From the NCBI RefSeq assembly GCF_964283195.1, contig NZ_CAXYLH010000023.1: DNA of 18,068 nucleotides, one strand, 5' to 3'. Shown here one piece after another: positions 14,424 through 18,068 of this stretch. The DNA is from Paratractidigestivibacter sp003150175 (lineage in GTDB: Bacteria > Actinomycetota > Coriobacteriia > Coriobacteriales > Atopobiaceae). The first letter of the stretch is position 1; each line of letters starts with the position of its first letter. A model generated the notes under the pieces. It was not told the DNA's origin. It saw only the letters and a list, made by a program, of their open reading frames with translations, and searched no databases. The position numbers were made by a program, and so were the translations under genes.

Positions 14424-14891
14424 ATGCCGGCGCCTATGGGCGAGGAGGGGCAGGCGAGTGTGGAGGCGGCCGTGCTCATCCCCGTTCTGTTCCTCGTCGT
14501 GGCGCTGCTCGTGCAGCCCGCGTGCCTGCTCTACACGCGCGCCGTCATGTCGGGCGCCGCCGCGCAGGGCGCGCGCCTGGCGGCGTCGAACCCCTCGTCT
14601 GACGAGGCGGTCGCCTTCGTGCGCCGCCGACTCAAGGCGGTGCCCGAGGTCAGCGTGTTCCATGCGGGAGGGGAGGGGGATTGGTCGGTCAACGTGGAGG
14701 GCGCGGGTTCGGGGAGGTCGAGGGTCGAGGTGCGCGGCCACGCGCGGCCGCTGCCCCTCATGTCAGCCATTAGCGGGGCGCTGCTCGGGTCCGATGGGGC
14801 GGGGGTGGTGCTGGAGGTCACGGTGGAGGTGAGCTCACATGCGGATTGGGTCAACGGGTCGTATGACGACTGGGTCGGCGTCTGGGGTTGA
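14424..14891 (+). CDS. tadE: TadE-family pseudopilin
   Basis: This 155-residue protein has a short leader ending in GEEG and the processing motif G/QASVEA with Glu at +5. A hydrophobic helix (AAVLIPVLFLVVALLVQPACLLY) leads into the typical TadE continuation RAVMSGAAAQGARLAA, and then an extracytoplasmic domain of about 100 residues. TadE proteins are processed by the prepilin peptidase and are thought to initiate or decorate the pilus. The ATG at 14424 gives a nine-residue leader; the ATG at 14436 would give five and has no better ribosome site. The 3' end overlaps the next gene by 53 nt. Confidence 0.86.
   Translation: MPAPMGEEGQASVEAAVLIPVLFLVVALLVQPACLLYTRAVMSGAAAQGARLAASNPSSDEAVAFVRRRLKAVPEVSVFHAGGEGDWSVNVEGAGSGRSRVEVRGHARPLPLMSAISGALLGSDGAGVVLEVTVEVSSHADWVNGSYDDWVGVWG
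14825..14833 (+). promoter_or_regulatory. Ribosome binding site inside tadE for the next gene
   Basis: GGAGGTGAG lies 5 nt before the ATG at 14839, inside the tadE reading frame. It decides that start over the later in-frame ATGs at 14863 and 14911, which have no good site. Confidence 0.75.
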
Positions 14892-16929
14892 GGGAACCCG
14901 CAGACGGCTCATGCTCGGCGTGGGGACATTCATCGACGACGAGGGCGGTTACACGACGGTCGCCGTCGCGGTTGCGCTGCTCCTGAGCGTCTCGCTCGTG
15001 TTCTCTGCGGCGTCGGCGCAGTGGGTGTCGGCACGCTCGGGCGAGGTCCAGCAGGTGGCCGATGCCGCCGCGGCCTCGGGGGCCAACGCCGTGGCCGCCT
15101 ACGCCACCATCGCCCAGACCCTCGACGCCTGCGTCCTCAGCATGGGGCTCGCGGGCATGGTCACCTGCGGGGCGGGGCTCGTCGCGTCGTGTGTGCCGCC
15201 GCTCGCAGCTACCGGTGCCGAGCTTGTCTCCTGCGGGACGCAGGTCCTCTCCGCGCGCCGGGACTTCTCGCGAAGCGCCGCCTCGGGGCTGCGGACGCTC
15301 GAGGCGGCGCTGCCGGCCATCGTGGTATCGAATTCGGCTGCTTGCGTCCTGGCAAATTCCGAGGAGGGGCTGGCCTACGCCGGGTGCGCCGTGCCCTTTC
15401 CCCAACGCTCTCAGTCGGATTTCTCGGCGCTCGAGGCGGACGTCGATGACTCTGCGGCGGAGCAGTTGGCGCAGCAGATGCGCGAGCTCGCGGCCAAGGA
15501 GCGGGAGGCGAAGGAGCGGGCCGACGCCGCACGGGAGCGCGGCTGGAGGGCGGACTGCGGCGAGCGGCCGTACTGCCTGTGGCAGCGTGCCCAGACGCTC
15601 GCCGGCCTCGGCGATGGCGAGAACCCCTGCTACCCCTCCGCCGATTCATGGTCCTTCGGGGCCCCGCTGCAGCGGGCCCGGGCGTACTACGCGGCGAGGC
15701 TCGGCTCCTGCTCCGTGGACGGGCCGGGTGCCGAGCAGCTCACCGACGACGCATGCCGGCGGGCCTTCTACGAGTTCGCGCTGGGGGAGGTACGCCGTGG
15801 GTCGTACGCGGAGTTGCCCGACGGCGGTGTGGAGATCGACCTCCCGAGCCTGCCCCACAACGCCGACGAGACGCGCGCGACCACCCTGTACACGGACGCT
15901 GCCTGGCCGTGCTCGGCAGCCGAGGGCGGGCGCGTCCTTCACTCGTCCATGAAGTGCCCCGGGGCGGACGGAGGGTTCTGCGGCACGGCCTCGCTTGCCG
16001 ATCTCGAGGCGGGAAGCGTCCTCAAGTGCGGCGAGTGCCGAATGAGCGTGGGGGAGCTGGGCCGCGCCGCTGCCGCCTCGACCTCGATCGAAAACGGCTT
16101 CGAGCATTGGTGGCGCGAGGTCGTTGAGGCGTCTAAGGACTATCAGAAGGCAAAAAAGGAGGAGGTCGAGGCCAGAAAGCAGCTCAAGGAGAAGGCCGAG
16201 CAGGGCTCCGATATGTTCAAACGGGCGATCGACGCCCTGACCGTGACGAGGCCGAAGCTCTGCCCGCCGGGTGCCTACGGGTGCGTGGCCGTGGTCGCCC
16301 ACGGTGAGGCGGCGGCGGTCCCCTCCGAGCTCACCTCCGCGTTCCTCTCGGCCGCGGCACTGCCGCCCGGGGCGGCGGTCTCCGGCGCGGCGCTCGCGCC
16401 GGACGACTCGACCGCCGAGAACAATGTCCTGGCCAGCTTCTTCGACGGCGTCTCTGCCGACGGCTCGCTCGCGGGCAGCATGGCGGACGGCGTGGCCACG
16501 CTCTGGGGCAGGCTGCTCGTGGGGTACGGGTCGGCCTACGGCTCGGTCGCGGAGGCGGGCGGAGGGTTTCTCGACAAACTCGATGGGGTGCTCGGCGGCT
16601 CCGCCGGCTCTTGGCTCAAGCGGAGGCTCGGCGAGATCATGGAGACGTGCGGGCTCACCCCCTCTGACATGCGCCTGCGCAAGCCCGTGCTCGTGAACAC
16701 GCGGGAGATCCTGGGCCAGGCGGGCTACGACAAGGCGTCGACCGTGCGGGGGCTCATAAACGAGCTCCCGGATTCCGGGGACGTCTCCGCTTACGTGAGG
16801 GCGTTCGCGGGATGGGCGCTCGACACCTACGGCGACGAGGACTTCACCGTGGCCGAGCTCACGGTACCCGGCACCGAGCTCAAGATCCCGCTCAAGGTGA
16901 ACCTCAAGAAGCTGGCGGGCGCGCTGTGA
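14839..16929 (+). CDS. Large Cys-rich TadG-position pilus protein
   Basis: This 696-residue protein has a membrane helix at about 38-59 (TTVAVAVALLLSVSLVF) and the QVADAAAASGANA stretch common after the anchor of TadG-like proteins. A second hydrophobic Cys-containing region lies at 96-132, and charged probable coiled coils at about 205-235 and 424-458. Many cysteines fall in 240-306 (C240, C246, C264, C291, C306). A compact block carries H368, C373, C381 and C397-x2-C400, recalling small HxxxxC...CxxC metal-binding modules. No von Willebrand A domain with a MIDAS motif, as in some TadG proteins, is visible. The long C-terminal part (470-696) is unrecognised. Position between two TadE-like genes and topology suggest a surface-exposed pilus-associated protein, perhaps tip or anchor; function is not shown. 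The next gene overlaps its stop as GTGA. Confidence 0.75.
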   Translation: MRIGSTGRMTTGSASGVEGTRRRLMLGVGTFIDDEGGYTTVAVAVALLLSVSLVFSAASAQWVSARSGEVQQVADAAAASGANAVAAYATIAQTLDACVLSMGLAGMVTCGAGLVASCVPPLAATGAELVSCGTQVLSARRDFSRSAASGLRTLEAALPAIVVSNSAACVLANSEEGLAYAGCAVPFPQRSQSDFSALEADVDDSAAEQLAQQMRELAAKEREAKERADAARERGWRADCGERPYCLWQRAQTLAGLGDGENPCYPSADSWSFGAPLQRARAYYAARLGSCSVDGPGAEQLTDDACRRAFYEFALGEVRRGSYAELPDGGVEIDLPSLPHNADETRATTLYTDAAWPCSAAEGGRVLHSSMKCPGADGGFCGTASLADLEAGSVLKCGECRMSVGELGRAAAASTSIENGFEHWWREVVEASKDYQKAKKEEVEARKQLKEKAEQGSDMFKRAIDALTVTRPKLCPPGAYGCVAVVAHGEAAAVPSELTSAFLSAAALPPGAAVSGAALAPDDSTAENNVLASFFDGVSADGSLAGSMADGVATLWGRLLVGYGSAYGSVAEAGGGFLDKLDGVLGGSAGSWLKRRLGEIMETCGLTPSDMRLRKPVLVNTREILGQAGYDKASTVRGLINELPDSGDVSAYVRAFAGWALDTYGDEDFTVAELTVPGTELKIPLKVNLKKLAGAL

Positions 16930-17402
16930 GGCGCCGGGCCGCCTCCCTCGGCGCCCGCGAGGGACAGATGACGGTTGAGCTTGCCGTCCTCGTGCCTCCG
17001 GCGATCGTGGTCGCGCTCATCGTCTTCAACCTCATGGGATTCCTCGACGCGTGCGCGGTGTTCGACCAAGCGAGCCTGACCGCGGTGGTCGCCCATGGCG
17101 TCGCGCCGGCGGGGACCCAGACCGCCGAGGTCGCCGAGGCCGAGGTCGCTGCGGCGATCCGCGACGCCCTGGGAAGGGAAGGGGTCTGCGAGGTGGAGGT
17201 GAGGACGAGCGGCGCCGGCGAGGATGCGCCCCCGGGGTCGCTCGTCATGTCCCCGCTGCTCACGCGCTATACCTGCACGCTCAGGTACCGGCCGTGGCCG
17301 CGGCATCTGCGGATGCCTGGAATCACGCTGGAGTCGCCGGCGGCGCTCACGCACGAGCGCTCGCTCGTCGTCGACCGGTATCGGCCAGGGGTGGTGATCT
17401 GA
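16926..17402 (+). CDS. Second TadE-like pseudopilin
   Basis: This 158-residue protein has a basic 13-residue leader (RRRAASLGAREG) and the motif G/QMTVEL with Glu at +5. A hydrophobic helix (LAVLVPPAIVVALIVFNLMGFL) leads into a soluble domain with two cysteines (C81, C119). The overall plan matches TadE/TadF pseudopilins, so it may play the TadF role beside the TadE at 14424. The GTG start overlaps the previous stop (GTGA), and no independent ribosome site is evident, which suggests translational coupling. The DUF192 gene starts 1 nt after its stop. Confidence 0.82.
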   Translation: MRRRAASLGAREGQMTVELAVLVPPAIVVALIVFNLMGFLDACAVFDQASLTAVVAHGVAPAGTQTAEVAEAEVAAAIRDALGREGVCEVEVRTSGAGEDAPPGSLVMSPLLTRYTCTLRYRPWPRHLRMPGITLESPAALTHERSLVVDRYRPGVVI

Positions 17403-17403
17403 G

Positions 17404-17772
17404 ATGGCCTGGGCAAGGCTCGAGGCGGACGAGCGCCCCGGCGAGGTGCTCGAGGTCCGCGTGCTCAACACCCGGGCGCAAAAGCTCCGCGGGCTGTTGG
17501 GCACGGGCCCCGAGGCTCCGCCCGTCATGCTCACTCGCTGCTCGTCGGTGCACACCTTCGGGATGCCGTACGCGCTCGACCTCGCCTTCGTCGGCGAGCG
17601 CGGGGAGGTTCTCGAGGTCTGCCGCGCGGTGGGCGGGGGGAACGTGGAGTCTAGGGAGGGCGCGTCCTGCGTGATCGAGCGCCCCGCCGCGCCGGGGGAC
17701 TGGCTTCGCGAGGGCGACCATCTGTGGGCGCAGGCCGTGAGCGCCGACGGTTTTCTGGGGTCGCGACGATGA
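17404..17772 (+). CDS. DUF192 family protein
   Basis: The product is 122 residues with the DUF192 signatures LRGLLG at 28-33, CSSVHTFGM at 46-54, LDLAFV at 58-63 and a GEVLEV strand. The family has no established biochemical function. Many members are exported, but this one lacks a signal peptide or membrane helix and should be cytoplasmic. It begins 1 nt after the TadE-like gene and probably belongs to the pilus operon. Three cysteines (C46, C73, C89) are present. A role in pilus assembly is an inference from position only. Confidence 0.85.
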   Translation: MAWARLEADERPGEVLEVRVLNTRAQKLRGLLGTGPEAPPVMLTRCSSVHTFGMPYALDLAFVGERGEVLEVCRAVGGGNVESREGASCVIERPAAPGDWLREGDHLWAQAVSADGFLGSRR

Positions 17773-17774
17773 AG

Positions 17775-17781
17775 AGGGAGG
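17775..17781 (+). promoter_or_regulatory. Ribosome binding site of the last gene
   Basis: AGGGAGG lies 6 nt before the ATG at 17788. It favours this start over the ATG at 17782, which abuts the site. It also favours it over the ATG at 17769, whose frame closes after 17 codons. Confidence 0.65.
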
Positions 17782-17787
17782 ATGCTC

Positions 17788-18068
17788 ATGGGAATGGGCT
17801 ACGCAAAGAAGACCTGCCCTAGATGCGGGGAGATGCTCTATGAGGACATGCAGGTCTGTTACGGCTGTCTGTACGACTTCTCGAGGAAGGACAACGGACC
17901 GTCGGAGATCGCGGCTGCGCTCGATGAGCCGGACTGCCTCGGCGCGAGGGGCCCTGCTGCGCCCGGCGCCTCGCCCGGCTCCTCCGGCGCCTTGGCCGCG
18001 GAACCGGTCCCTGCGGTCCCGTCCCCGCCTGTGCCCCCGCCCCCACCTGCCGGGCCGGTCTCCGTGCC
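17788..18068 (+). CDS. Zinc-ribbon protein with proline-rich linker (3' truncated by the window)
   Basis: At least 93 residues are visible and the frame is open to the window edge. A zinc ribbon is formed by C10, C13, C24 and C27 (CPRCG and CYGC, spacing CxxC-x10-CxxC). Next come a charged stretch and, from about residue 50, a long Ala/Pro/Ser-rich linker ending in runs of proline. Proteins of this layout often carry a C-terminal FHA or other signalling or membrane domain, but that part is not in the window. The gene starts 15 nt after the DUF192 stop with a good ribosome site, so it is probably in the same operon. It may be a regulatory or scaffolding partner; this is an inference. Confidence 0.72.
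   Translation, partial: MGMGYAKKTCPRCGEMLYEDMQVCYGCLYDFSRKDNGPSEIAAALDEPDCLGARGPAAPGASPGSSGALAAEPVPAVPSPPVPPPPPAGPVSV

Noticed and set aside
17769..17822. 17-codon frame starting in the DUF192 stop (ATGA)
   Set aside because: It is very short and its reading overlaps the strong ribosome site and start of the zinc-ribbon gene. It is more likely incidental than a peptide gene.
1..18068. CRISPR arrays, insertion sequences, integrases, rRNA
   Set aside because: Both strands were scanned by eye. No regularly spaced repeats, transposase-like frames or rRNA sequences were seen.

Overview
The window reads as a chromosomal segment of a high-GC Gram-positive bacterium. The best guess is a member of the Coriobacteriia (Collinsella/Olsenella type). 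This rests on the C/G-ending codon bias, the fermentative gene set, and a compact Flp/Tad pilus operon with no outer-membrane secretin. The taxonomic call is an inference from gene content and composition; no marker gene fixes it. All credible genes lie on the + strand.

Left part (1-4340), central carbon metabolism. A strong terminator for an upstream unit is followed by a 16-bp inverted repeat. Next come a cytoplasmic GH13 maltodextrin-type glucosidase (294-1622), an LdhA-type D-lactate dehydrogenase (1758-2759) and pyruvate kinase (2825-4279), which is closed by a clear intrinsic terminator. Together they could open maltodextrins, make pyruvate and ATP, and reoxidise NADH to D-lactate.

Middle (4341-8464). 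A P-type Ca2+ ATPase (4517-7195) sits behind a structured leader that could be a cis-regulatory RNA. It carries all the SERCA-type calcium ligands I could align. The ribosome-assembly GTPase RsgA (7206-8393) follows 10 nt later and ends at a 14-bp hairpin. A gap of about 310 bp then holds a 12-bp tandem repeat and a small hairpin, and probably the pilus operon promoter.

Right part (8704-end), a Flp/Tad pilus operon. The order is CpaB/RcpC-like, CpaE/TadZ-like ATPase, TadA/CpaF ATPase, TadB, TadC, a Flp major prepilin, an unknown membrane-anchored protein, a small Flp/TadE-like prepilin, TadE, a large Cys-rich TadG-position protein, a second TadE-like pseudopilin, a DUF192 protein, and a zinc-ribbon/proline-rich protein cut off by the window edge. 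Most junctions overlap by 1-55 nt (ATGA, GTGA or TGATG), so translational coupling is likely. No prepilin peptidase is present. The unusual points are the probable Ala at the -1 cleavage position of Flp, a hairpin between tadC and flp, the embedded His/Cys motif of the TadG-position protein, and the attachment of DUF192 and zinc-ribbon genes.
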